DNA of 64,000 nucleotides from assembly GCA_045837725.1 (NCBI GenBank), contig JBEWZL010000006.1, positions 283,644-347,643 of the forward strand, read 5' to 3'. This DNA comes from Vermamoeba vermiformis (lineage: Eukaryota > Tubulinea > Echinamoebida). The notes under the pieces were generated by a model. That model was not told the DNA's origin. It did no database searches and saw only the letters and a program-made list of their open reading frames with translations. The position numbers were made by a program, and so were the translations under genes. Positions 45,427 through 57,422 of this stretch are shown one piece after another. Positions within the stretch are counted from its first letter, which is position 1. Each line of letters begins with the position of its first letter.

Positions 45427-48400
45427 ATGTCAAGTGTTGCTCAAATCAGTAAGTAGCTGTGATCTCCACCAGGAATGAATGCTCCCTTGAACTGATCGCT
45501 CAATCTCGTCACTCAATTCAAAATTGGCCCTTTATTCATTTAATGATATTCCACACGAGATCGAGCACGTATTAATTCAGTCAAAGTGAGCGAACTCGAG
45601 AAAAATTTCCGCATTCAATTTTTTCAAAACAAAAATTTCGATTTTTTCGTATTGCGAATAAAATGCGTGCAGCGAATGCAGTAGTTATAGCGGTCGCATT
45701 TTCAAGTGATTTGATTTCAAATTTCTTTGTTTTATAAAATACTACCGTTATTAACTTTTATTATTTTTCAGTTCGTAAAATCATTGACGACCTTTCCGAT
45801 GGTGTATCGCAGTTGGTGTTGCTCGTCGTGGTGCTCCAAGAAAAGAACGCGGAGGTTCCGCCTCAATTGCCGCAAGCCGCTGGAGTAGTTAACCAGACTG
45901 CTGGAACCCTCGCTAAAATCGCTAAACAGCTTGCTGAGGCCAACTATAAGGTAAATTCAATTTACGTGTAATCTTTATCAATCAGATAAGTTTCTTAGGT
46001 AAAATTTTACCAGATGTGATCTAACTCAACCCTTTAGGAACACCCCAGTATTCAAGCAGAAATTGTCGATGCTGCCAGCACAGTCGATAAGGCAGTGGCT
46101 ATCCTTGAGGGAGCTGTAGTAACCTTGCAGACCTCTCCTAAGCGCCAAGTAAGTGACGTAACCCGCGCTCTGTGTGCCTTGTGTTAATTCTCGATATTAG
46201 GCTGGTTGGGAAGGTTTAGTCGAAGCTTGCAGAGTTATGGCCGGCAAGACTATTCGTTTGCTCGAAATTGTCTACGGCGCCGAATTGAAGAGATTGTTCG
46301 CTGAGGCTGAGCAAATCCTCGAAAGCCTCAAGAATTTCAGCACAGACTTGGCTCAGAGCGATCCGCAAGCTTTTGCAGATCAGGCCAGCGACATTGGTTC
46401 TCGTGCTGCTAACATGGCCAATCACTTGATGCAACGTGCCAACGACGAAGAATCACCGTTGTTGCGCGAACAATTGCAAAAGAAGGCTGAGGAGATCAAC
46501 CAAGCTGCCAACGAATTCATCAATGCAGTCAACGACTTGCTGCAAGACCCCGAGAATCCTCAAGCCGTGCAACGCGTCAACGATGCAGCCGAACGTTTGC
46601 GTCAGTTGATGGACGACACTACCGGTCAATTGAAGGCCGCTGAGACTGAAGTACCCTCAGGCATGGAGGCAGCTTTGCCTTCTATTGATGCTGTTAAAGG
46701 TACGTGCAAATCATTCTTTTTTAACCAATGGAGGAATTAATATGACTGCAGCTTCTCGTCAACCCAACCTCACCGAATTGATTGCTCAAATGTCCCGTGC
46801 TGGTCTTGGAGGTGAACCTTCTCCTCTGACACACCAAATTGCTGAGGCCAAGCAAAATGCCAACAACGTTGTTGATGCTGCTTTGCGTCGTGATGCTCAA
46901 GGCCTGACACAATTGGTCTCTTCATCTCAAGCCAAGTTCGACGAATTGAGCAGGTTGGCCGACGAATTCGCTGGTGCTGATGCCTCGAAGAGAGCTCAAA
47001 TTCAAAACACGATCGCAGAGCTCAAGCGCTTATTACCTCAACAGATTCAAGCTGCTCGTTCAGTTATACAAGACCCTGATAACAAGCAAAAGCAAGAGGA
47101 GTTGAATAAGGTTACCAGCAGCATCAACGATTTGTTGGATCAATTGGCGGAGGAGACTCGTCCCAACCAAATTGCTTCGAACACTAAGAAGGCTCAACGC
47201 ACTTTGGAAAATATCAACGAACACATTCGTACTGGCAACAAGGCTGGCATCGACGCGTTGCTTAAGGACTTAAGCGATATCAAGGAGCGCATCTCTCAAG
47301 AAGCTGCCACTTACGGCCCCGGAAAACTCACCGAACTCTCTGCTGCTTTGAATGACTTGGAGAACATGATTCAACACTTGAGAAAGGACGTTAACTCTGG
47401 CAACACTGCTCAAGTTACTAAGGATATCAAGGATCTCAGAGATCAATTAGAGGCTCTTGCTAAGAAGGCCAACGCCGAATCAGTCGCGGCTGCAGACAGA
47501 ACCGAAGCTGACTTGCACAAAGTCGCCATCGCTCTTCGTCGAAATGACCCTGCTGGTGTCAAGAGAACGGCCAAGGTATTGGGTCTCGATGGAAAGGCTT
47601 TGGTTGAAGCTGCACGCGCTGCCGCTGCTGCCGAAACCAACGCTCAACGCCGCCAAGAGATTGTCACTGCTACTAACGTCACCGACGCTGCTTTGAGAAA
47701 CGTGCTGTCTGCTGTTCAAGCTTACTTGGCTGATCCTGACAATCCTGCCGCTAGGGCCAGACTCGTCGAAGAACAAAACAAATTGCAACTGTCCATTAAT
47801 CAATTGCGCGACGTTCTTAAGGGCCACCCTGCCGGTGCTGGTGATACATTGAAGGATACTGTCAACAATACTCTCTTGGCTCAATCTACTATCGATGCTA
47901 AAAAACAATTAGAAGAGCTTGCCGATCTTTTGGCACGTGCCTCCAAGGGCGATGCTGAGGCAGCCAGACGCCTTGCCGAATTGGCTGATGAAGTTGATCG
48001 CTCAACTTCGTCCATTGCTACCGCTGTTGTAAACCAGCGACCTGAAGATGAGATCTTCTTGGGCCTTAGCGACCTCAAGAATGCCCTCAGAAACCTTGAC
48101 AATGCTGTCAAGAGACAAGATGGCCAAGGTGCTGTTGTTGCTAGCAGGTATGCATAGGATTATTCACTTATCTTTGTGTGTTCGTTAACACTGTTTTCAG
48201 AGCTTTGATTGAGGCCTTTAAGCCATTGCTTGAAAGAATCCGTGCTGAAGCAAACAACCCTAACTCAAACTTGACCCCTGAGCAACGTCAACAACTGCTC
48301 AAGATGGCTGACGACATTGAAAGATTGCTTCCTACCGTCTTACGTAATGCCAAGGAGGCCATTACCAACCCTGCTGAGTACTCCAAGTTTAACAACTCGT

Positions 48401-50696
48401 TGAACGATCTTAAGCGCATTGTTGAGCGCGCTACAGATACAGTTAGCTCACCTTATGATGAGAAATCTATCCACGATGGTATCAAGGAGGTCGCTGTAAG
48501 TACCATTTACTTGTCTTTCGGGCACGGTTTACTGATTACCGCTGCCAGTCCGACATGAACAAAGTCCGTGAAGCTGCCAGAAAAGGTGATGTTAAAGGCG
48601 CTGAAGAAGCTGCCAAGAAGGTGCAACAGAAATCTCTTAACATCATTAAGAGTGCACGAAGACATTTGCCACCCAGTGAAGACGACCCCATGAAAGAATT
48701 GAAAGCTGTTTGGGATCGCTTGTTGCCAGCCGCCAGAAAGGCTGCCGAGAATCCTACCAACAAGCCTGCTCACGACGACTTGGACAACGTCTTGAAGGGC
48801 TTCGAGAACGGTCTCCACAATGTTGAAAACAAGACTCGTGCCGCTGAATTGTCTCCATTCCAAGATGCCAGCGAGGCCTTGGATCGCTTAGTTGATGCCG
48901 TTGACAGACGAGATACCCAGGGCATCTCAACATCTGCTCAAGATCTCATTCAAGCTGCTAATCGTGTCGTGGAGCGCATTAACAATGTAAGTTTAGCTCG
49001 TCGTGAATATAATTTCTGATATCTTTATAGGAAACCGATAACAAGAAGAAGCAAGCCTTGACTGACGCCTTGGGTGTAAGTATTGCTGCTTAATCCGTTT
49101 ACCGTGAAAGCAAGCTGACGCGTGTGACAGAACATCAACGATCAAATCAAGGGCGTGCTCGAGGCTGCTAAGAGTGCCGCTGCTGATCCTGAAAACAGAG
49201 CTAAGAATGCTACTATGAAGAGTCACGTAGCTCAAACTAAAGCTAACTTGGCTCGTGGTTTGAATGTCATTGCCACTGACCCTGCTCGCTCTCTGAACCA
49301 ACACATCCAACAAGGACACTCCGACTTGGCCAGTAAGTCATTCCTCCTCGATAGCATAGTGAGGAGTAGCTCTTCTAACATTTTGCGCAGATGTTAAAGC
49401 TGCTAATCAAGAAGGCAACGTTGGCCGCGTCTCTGCTGCCATCAAGAAGTTTGAGGAGACTGCAGCCAAGGCCCAACAAGAAGCTCAACGCGTTGCTCAA
49501 CTTGAAAAGAACCCCGAGCGCAAGAAGCACATCGAAGCTGCTGCCGCTAAGTTGCAGCAATCAGCTCAAGCTCTTGCTGCCACTACTCCCTCGGACAAGG
49601 ACAGCGTTGCTCATAACACCAACAAGGCCGAGGACGCCTTGAACGATTTGGCTCAAGCTGCTAAGGGTGACGACAAGCAAGACGCTCTTGACACTCGTTC
49701 CAAGATCCGCGGTTTGGTTGCCGCTATGAAGGCTGCTCAAGCTTCAGGCGATTTGAATGGCTTGTTGGACGCTGCCACTGAGTTGAGCAAGCTGTTGCGT
49801 GGTTTGATTGGTGACACCACTAACTTGGCCAAGTCATTCGGCGTAAGTACAATTTCGTTAAGATTATCCGTAGCATTAACACCGTTTAGGGCGAGGGTCT
49901 GAGTGACAAGGCCAAAACGGCTCTTGACATCGATGCTTTGTTGTCTTCTATCGAAAGCCAATCAACCTCGGAGCCCAGCGTGGAGTCCATCGACAAGTTG
50001 TTGGGCTCATTGCAATCGTTGCAAGAAGCCATCAAGCCCAAGCCTCAACCTGTTGCCGAACCTAAAACGTTCGAAGATGTTGTCGACAAAGTTGCCCAAG
50101 ACATTCGTGACAAGGTTGAAGAGACTGAAATCAAGTACCAAGAGGCCACCAACGTTGCCGATGCTTTGACCGCTTTGGCCACTGCTGCCAGAAAGGGTCA
50201 ACGTCAAGTAAGTATTAACCAGTTATGTATTCGCCGTCTGACACGACATTTCTTTTAGCCCATGATGCTCGCTGGTCGTGCCGTCGCTACACACATTACT
50301 GCCATCGAGAAGGAACTCAGAGTAAGTTTATTGCCACTATCATCGCCTGCTGTCTTAACTCACGCACGAATCACTTGCAGGCCATTGCTCAGCGTGTTGG
50401 CAACAAGAACCCTACCGTGCAAGACAAGCTCATTCGCTACGCTCAAGCCTTGCGTAACTACTCGACCCAATTGAAGATTCTCACCTCCGTCAAGGCTGCG
50501 TCCATTGAGGTAACGCTTTCTCAGACATTAACTCGTTAGTACTCGAATTAACTTCATTCAACAGCAAACCTCTGATGCTGACGAGTCGTTGACCTCTATC
50601 ACTCGCTCATTGGGTTCAGTTCTTTCCGACGCTTTGGGTACCATCGATGTTGCTAAAATCGCTGTGCTCAAGGAAGTGAAATCAACCCGTAAATAA
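45427..50696 (+). CDS. vinculin-family actin/adhesion protein (long form)
   Basis: Fourteen exons (45427-45448, 45772-45950, 46038-46148, 46201-46699, 46752-48147, 48201-48495, 48549-48986, 49031-49075, 49131-49332, 49391-49842, 49890-50207, 50259-50321, 50381-50509, 50565-50696) close to 1,426 codons, against about 1,066 in vertebrate vinculin. The N-terminus (IRKIIDDLSDGVSQLVLL... GWEGLVEACRVMAGKTIRLL) aligns with the vinculin D1 head. The middle is an extended array of helical bundles. A short Pro-rich linker (KPKPQPVAEPKTFED) precedes the tail, where IAQRVGNKNPTVQDK and YSTQLKILTSVKAAS match the actin-binding vinculin tail signature (STQLKILSTVKA). The vinculin tail match is better than alpha-catenin. 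It likely couples membrane adhesion sites to F-actin. Codon choice is strongly biased to C-ending codons, suggesting high expression. Confidence 0.92.
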
Positions 50697-50849
50697 TTTT
50701 CATGTATTTTATCACTAAACAATGCTTTTCTGCACGAGAACGCCGTTGATGGATGTATTCTTCCTTAAGATTTTACCCAGATCGCTTTCGAGTATCCCGC
50801 GGAAACGTCGCCAGATTTTTTCTGCGGCTTTTGAGATCATAGATACTTT

Positions 50850-50950
50850 CAACTCTTCCTAGTGGGTGCATTGGTGCTTTGTCTGTCTTCGCTGACTTTA
50901 TGGGCGCTATTGGATCTGGCACTGGTATCTTGTTGGCTGTGACCACAATC
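50850..50950 (+). pseudogene. Sec61-alpha (SecY) C-terminal fragment
   Basis: One frame reads [20 protein letters not shown] followed by GILLAVT. This is the highly conserved segment before the last transmembrane helix of eukaryotic Sec61-alpha. Similarity stops abruptly on both sides: upstream there is no earlier Sec61 sequence, and downstream the frame runs into unrelated residues ([15 protein letters not shown]) up to an AATAAA near 51106. This is a short duplicated or retro-copied piece of a host gene, not a functional translocon subunit. It could serve as an exon of a small transcript, but I see no start signal supporting that. Confidence 0.7.
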
Positions 50951-51161
50951 TCAAAAGGTGGTACGCTGGTGCTCATCCGATCGGATGAGCGGAACAAACT
51001 ACAACAAAATGTACCAACAGAAAAGTGGGCAGGATTTCTATTTCTAGAGTATTACCTCAGCCCAAAGAAAGTCCAAAGAAAAAAGTGTTTGAACGAACAA
51101 GCAAAATAAAAACAATTTTTATCGTGCAACTCAGGATGTAATACACTATGCGAGTTAAATA

Positions 51162-54100
51162 ATGGAACAAACTAGTAGTACAAATAACCTTTCTGAATCG
51201 ACAATATGGAGTAATACTACGCTGCAATTTTCCAAAGCACAAGTTACTGCCCTGTCGATCTCTTCAGACGGAAGAAAAGCGGTTATTGGAGGGTATGTAT
51301 ACGCTTAAAATTGGTAGTATTTTGCTATCAGTTCCTCAAGAAAATGCGAGTTGCCTGTTAGTTTACTTTCAGACCTACATCCCAAGTTCTCTTCAATTTA
51401 TTTATTTTGATTTATTTTAGCATAAAATGAAGTAAAAGTATGCTAATATAATTTTGTAACTAGGAAAAAGTCGTTGTATTTGCTAGACCTTGAAAAATTC
51501 AATGATCCACCGCAAACTTTAAAATCACAAAAAACACCTCTTTATGATGTCAACCAAATTAAGTGGAGCACTAGAAGTAATGTAATTGCCTCAACGGTAC
51601 GTATTATTATAATTTTAGGAATAAGTTGGGCCGATCTGAAACACAAAATTCAACTCATTCGCAAGTAATGCTTCAAAATTTGGTTGATTATGGCATAATA
51701 TTTTTCTAAAATTCGGCCAGCTATATCTTCAATTTTTTATTTCAAAATATCGCGCGAATCGTTCGATGACATTTCTGTCGAAAAATGTTCTACAAATATT
51801 CTAATTATAGTCGCATACGATATCAATCTAAATATTAACTTCATTGGGTTTATTAGAATAATCAATTGCTAAATGTTTGGGATATCAACGACGAACGATT
51901 TGCCTTGCAAGCACAACTCCAAGCACATAGACGACCCATTCACGATTTGAATTGGAACACTTTCGAGCCTAATTTGCTCACTACGGCCTCACTCGATGGC
52001 TACATTTTCTTGTGGGACACGCGTGATTTGAAAAAACCCGCGAAAATGAAATATTTCAAACCTGGAGGTACGTTAAATTAAGCAGCGCTTATTATTTGTT
52101 GACAAAATTCCAAAAAATGGAAAAATAATCTATTCTTGAAATTATAGGCACGTGCAGTCAAGTTAAGTGGAACAGATACCGATCAGTTATTTTGGCTGGC
52201 AGTAGCGGAGGTGAAGTGCGCGTGTGGGATATTAGAGTAAGCATCGAGTATAATCGATATGACAAGTGTCGCCTTGACAGGAGTGAATTCATTGAGTTGC
52301 TCAAAAAAAATAACCGCCGTGTAATTAATGAAATTATTCTTCAGACTGACGCCCCACTCGTGAATATTCGAGCAGAGTCAGCGGACATTGTGACATTGGA
52401 TTGGAGTTACACTGACGAGTCTGAATTGTTGACAGCGAGTCATACTAATAATATCAAGGTAACATCGACAAGTGAATCGCGATTAAGTGTTCTAACAACG
52501 AACTGTAGTTTTGGTGCATTGATCGACCACGCGTACCAACCGGCACATTAATTACTCCACTCGCCGTGAGCAGAGCAAAGTTCTCGGTATGTTGTTTCCC
52601 CTTGTGGTGACTAATGAAGCTAATTTTTGCGGGGCAGCCCTTTGGTTTTGGTGTCGTTGCGCTTTCGAACAAGAACGTGTCTTCGTCCTTGGATTTGTAC
52701 AGTTATGCCACACAAGAGGCGCCCAAAGGACCCAACAACATCAGTATCATTCAGAACTACGTCTCGGGCGTCACTCCAGCTTCGAGCAAAGCGAGCGTCA
52801 CGACTTCGTCCGTCGCGTGCTTGTCTCCCGACAGAAACTCTGAGCTGGCGTCGTTTGATTGGCGTGTTGTCGAGACAAATGGTAGTAGTAAGTCATACTA
52901 ACGGGCAATAGACTAACTACCATGGCGCAGGTTACCGCGAGTATCAAATTCTTGCATTGTCCAAGAAGGATCACAGCTTGAGGTTCATTCCTATTTCCGC
53001 CGAGCAGCAGAAGGTACAGTTCTTGTTCTTACTATTCGTTCAGTAGTATTGACAGATGTTAGGCTTGTGGTTACGAGCCCTCAGCAGCGTGTGTAGCCAA
53101 GTCAAGTGGCTGCACTACCGACAACAAAGAAAACATGACGAGCAGTACCATGCTGTCACTCGACCAAGAGTTCTCGCTGATCAAAAGTCTCCAAGTACCT
53201 AATATTTTGATCGAAAAAGTGTCTTCACAGACGCGCTCGTTGATCATCACGGCTCAGCGCGGCAAATTCTTGGTGCAAGTTAAGATCACGTTCCCTTCGC
53301 TCTATCCTATTGAAGCACCTCCCGCTTTTGAAATGTTGTCCAATATCTCACCGCAGTCCAAAGTCAAGATCAAGGAGGTCAGTAACAAATACCTGAGACA
53401 TGATAATGTATCGTGTCAATTGACAATTCTTCTGCCCAGGCGCTTGTTGGCACCGCGCAAGAGTTCGTGGAAAAGAATAGTAACTGCATTGAGCCGTGTC
53501 TGCGCAAGTTATCTATTTTGCTCGAACAAGAGGAGTTGAGCAATCAAACCAAACCTGCTGTACCCACCAGCGTGTCAATGCCCACCATTTCAGTTGCAAC
53601 TCTTGGAGGAACTTCGGTCGATCCCAATCTGCCGTCGAACATGACGAACTACATGGTCAAGCCATTCGACACCTTGGCTTCTATCGCACTTACATTTGGC
53701 ATGAACATCGCTGAGCTCCGTCAACTCAACAAAATCCACCACAGCTCACAACTGCTGCCCGGTCAAAACTTGGTTGTATACAAGAAAGCACCAACCAAAG
53801 GCAAAGTTAGTCCGCGTGGTGACCACACGGGAGAAAAACCCACGCTAGGTGTGAAGCGATCCATGACAGCTGTGTCTCGCGGTGATAGCCGCAGACAGTT
53901 GAAAATGAGTCGAGATGACTCGCACATCAGTGAGGTCAAACACGACCCGACATTGTGGCAGCACGCAAAACAAAAGTAAGTTTTGTCCTTTGTAGATAGT
54001 CCGTGAAGCCTAACAATTGTCGTAGGAGCAATGTTGAAGTGAAGCACAAGTTCAAGCCTTCGATTGGCAGTGCAGCCGTACACAAGGCTAAAGTGAAGTT

Positions 54101-55736
54101 CATCGACATGTCCAACTCACAGCAAATCAGCTCAGTATGTTACCCGTGGTTAATACTCAACACAGTGCTAATAATATAATTTAGATTACTGGTATTCTCA
54201 CGATCACCACAACGCAGTTTATTTTCGAGCCAGATCTCGATCAATACGCTGTGTGGGAGCGCGGCGTGCTGCAGTACACGATATTCAATGAGATGACAAA
54301 TGTCATCAGCTGCGAGGTCGTTAACTCTGACATGTTTTTCGAGGACGATGACGTAAGTGTGCACTTGCAATTGTACCTGGAGCGTGTGCTTAATGGGAAT
54401 ATTAGGCCGACAAAGGTACCTGGCGATTCGACGATGAGCACGCCAATGCACTGCTGCAGGTGTGCATGGATGAGGTGCAGAAGGTTACCAACTCGAAGAT
54501 CTTGCACTTCTTAACACCACGTGTGAAGTACGTACTCAATAGACCACCTTTTAGTTCGAGACACTAATTCTTTCAGGGCTCGTGAGCTGAGCAAAGCCAT
54601 CGAACAATGGATTACACGCACGAAAGAGAAGTCCTTGATGGAGTCCCTCAACTTGGACTCACCGTTCCGCAAGTGGACTGGCGTCACTCTGCGCAGGAAC
54701 AGCGTGGCACCGAGCAAGACTATGATCGGCAAGCGACAGACTGGTGGCAATAAAGAGAACGCTGTTGTAAACACAGCACAAACAGCCAATGCCAACCAAA
54801 CTGCGACGCAACCAGCTCCCAAGTTGAAAGAAGAGCCTCGTCGTTTGAGCTTCTTCGAGAAGTTGACTGGTCGTCGTTCTTCGAAGTCCTCACAGCCCGC
54901 TCCAACTCAGACCCAGCCAGCACAAAAGACTTCGATTATTAACTCCTTCTTTGGTGAGTGGGAGGAAGTAGAGGCTGCGGCAGAAGAGCCTAGTCCTAAC
55001 GCACCTGTGACAGCTGTCACCAGTCACATGTAAGTCTCGCTGGAGTTCAATCTAGAACTAGGACTAATCGCCGACCATACTTAGTACCAAGACTGGCAGT
55101 CAAGTGGCTAGCGCGGGTGTCAAAGAAGTGCCGCCAGCAGCTGCCGAAGAAGATGATTGGCTACCTATCTTGCTCGATGAATCCAAACTGCTCACAAAAG
55201 AATCAGTCAAAGAGCTGTGGGACTGCGTACCCAATCGCTATCGCTACGACTATGACTTGCGCAAGTTGTTCTCGACTGACACTAACGGCACGAGTTTGAT
55301 CACGTTCTTCTCAAAAATGCGCAATCAACAGCCTTCATTGATTATCATTCGCGATGAAAATCAATACATCTTTGGCGGTTTTGCGTCAGCACCGTGGGAG
55401 ACCAACCCTGTGTTCTACGGCACGGGCGAGTGTTTTGTCTTCGCCTTGAAGCCCGAGTTCAACGTTTACAAATGGACCAAGTCGAACAACATGTTCATGT
55501 ACGCCCAACGCGACGGAATTGCCATGGGTGGAGGGTAAGTTTAGCGCGTTTACAATGCTGGCTCTTTACTGATTGTTCGTAATAGTACTGGAGGTCACTA
55601 TGGATTCTGGATCGACTCAGAATTCAACTGCGGTACCAGCGAAGTTTCCAAAACATTTTTGAATCGTCGATTGTCCGCCAGCGAAGAATTTAAATGTAGT
55701 ATTGTGGAGGTTTGGGGACTTGTAAAGAAGAAATAG
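51162..55736 (+). CDS. WDR59 (WD40-RWD) fused to OXR1/NCOA7 (LysM-GRAM-TLDc)
   Basis: Sixteen exons (51162-51292, 51464-51596, 51857-52067, 52148-52236, 52345-52458, 52509-52586, 52638-52887, 52931-53013, 53063-53377, 53440-53975, 54026-54134, 54185-54352, 54406-54527, 54577-55029, 55085-55534, 55586-55736) sum to exactly 1,130 codons plus stop. Residues 1 to about 360 are a WD40 propeller closely resembling WDR59 (RPIHDLNWNTFEPNLLTTAS, GEVRVWDIR). Residues about 396-505 are its RWD domain (LDQEFSLIKSLQVPN, NSNCIEPCLRKLSILLEQ). The same exon runs on into a LysM (YMVKPFDTLASIALTFGMNI, LPGQNLVVYK, about 538-585), then a GRAM-like module (ITGILTITTTQFIFEPDL). A complete TLDc domain ends the protein (SLITFFSKMRNQQPSLIII, YGTGECFVFAL, HYGFWID). 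The WDR59 solenoid and zinc-finger end are absent. It is probably cytosolic, at the lysosome surface. Confidence 0.9.
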
Positions 55737-55742
55737 ATGTAA

Positions 55743-55752
55743 TGTAAATAAA
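55743..55752 (+). terminator. composite poly(A) element TGTAAATAAA
   Basis: It starts 7 nt after the stop codon of the WDR59-OXR1 fusion gene. Confidence 0.6.
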
Positions 55753-55829
55753 AGCGTATTTATTAGACAGTATTGGTTTGTATTAACATTATTCCATGTG
55801 AAATTTACAAATAATTGATAGTGCACTTA

Positions 55830-57330
55830 ACGGAGAGTGTTGCCTTTGCCTCCGAAGGGAACGAATTTCTTGTCGTCTGCTTTGGGTTCCTCTTTAGCCG
55901 CAGTTGTGGTAGTGGTAGTGGTGGGCTTAGGGTGCACAGGAATAGGCTGTTCGAACGTTAGGTTTGGTTAACAACTGATTGCTACAGTACGTACAGAGTT
56001 TCGAGGAGGAGTTGTGGCGAAGTTGATACTAGCTCCTGTTCCGTAAGGTGATGAAGACAAGAGACTGGAATTGTTCGGTGACCTGCACAAAATGAGCGGT
56101 AAATCAATCTGTGCACGAGAGGCATAACAGAACTAGCCCTTACTTGGACAAGTTATCGAGAGTAGTTGACGCCTTGTTGATTGGCTTGCCGCTAATTCTG
56201 CTGCCACTGCCGCCGAAGGGCACAAACTGATTCTTTTTCTCCTCTTCATAACTGTCCTCCGAGTCATCGAGTTCGCGCTCCAAGTCGTGCAACTCATCCT
56301 TGTTGGCCATCAAATCTTCCAAGTCAGGTTCTTCGTGTTTTGGTGTGGGTTCTTGATAGCCGATTGGAGCTGCGAAGTCGACTTGCATGTCTGTTTCGAT
56401 TATCGACACCGCGTTTAACGGATTAGTCGGGCGCGCTTCGAGAACCTAGTCGTTGACTGTTATAATCTTTGCGTAACAAAGTTCTTTTGTGCTCCCTCTT
56501 ACCGCCAAGTAGTAGTCCTTGTTGTTGTAGCGGAACAAAATGATGTCGCCAATCGTCAGGGCGGAATATTTACGCAGTGTTTGTTCCAACCTGTAAAAGA
56601 GTACTTAAGTGTCATGCTATTGATATTAGGCGTTGTCGTCGACATATTACATACACGGCTTTGGGGTTTGAAATGTCCAAAAAGTCCACGCTTTGTGGTT
56701 GAAATTTTGCGTAGCTGGCGCGAGGTAAAGAGACGCTCGTTACTTTGAGAAAGTCGTTTGGTTCAATACCAATATTTTGCATCATCTAATGACTAGTATT
56801 AATTTTGAAGTTCGTTTTGATCTGGTGTATTTACCCATAGAGGCACGTAGACCTAAGGTAATCAAATTAGCAAATAATAAATCGAAATAATATTAATTTT
56901 AACGTACTCTTCCTTCTTCGGCCGTAAATTCTAATACACCACCTGCGTGACGTCATTATTACAAACGTGTAGAAAGTTTTAGTCTTGGTTCACTTACAGT
57001 GCGATTTTCTGGCAGGGAATTTTGGGTTTATTAATGAAAATAAGAGGGGATAAACCAGGTTCAGTTGCGCTGATCAGGAGTCATTTAGTTTTTCATTTAA
57101 AAAATAATTAGAATATTTACCAATTCGTCCTAAGGCACTCGGAGGCATAATAACTACGAAAAAATATATGTGAGTATATTTAAATTAATTTTTAGGGTTT
57201 ATCGAGATTAAAAAAACATTTCGAAAACTGGATGCTTACTCTTTCCGCCATCTTCAAGTTCTGGTTTCATAGCCAGCATTGGTGTAACCCTATATGTTTG
57301 AGAAAAGGGCGCAGCAACAGGGTTATTCAT
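55830..57330 (-). CDS. UFD1: UFD1 ubiquitin-fusion-degradation protein
   Basis: A multi-exon minus-strand gene starts at 57330 (MNNPVAAPFSQTYRVTPMLA). The N-terminal double-psi barrel matches UFD1 closely: IMPPSALGRI, LNLVYPLLFSL, SHCGVLEFTAEEGR, WMMQNIGIEPNDF and YAKFQPQSVDFLDISN. The C-terminal part has the CDC48/p97-NPL4 binding region (DMQVDFAAPIGYQEP). It ends in two short repeats, FVPFGGSGSRISGK and FVPFGGKGNTLR, where animal UFD1 has a single such motif (FVAFSGEGQSLR). UFD1 with NPL4 and p97 extracts ubiquitinated substrates in ER-associated degradation. Several exons are under 60 nt. The assignment is firm. It converges on the fusion gene, with about 94 nt between the stop codons. Confidence 0.93.
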
Positions 57331-57422
57331 TCCGGGGAAATTAATTTGTGGATACTGGACAAACACGATACCGATCAGCGACGAACTATTGGAAGAATTT
57401 TACTTACCATTTGTTTTCTTAT

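Noticed and set aside
47480-48111. Long minus-strand frames inside the vinculin gene
   Set aside because: Shadow frames of alanine/leucine-rich codons; they lack any recognisable domain and run opposite a well-supported exon.
53440-53975. Two separate genes (WDR59 and OXR1) read as one by mistake
   Set aside because: RWD end and LysM lie in the same exon without a stop, and all 16 exons sum to a whole number of codons; no promoter-like gap exists between them.
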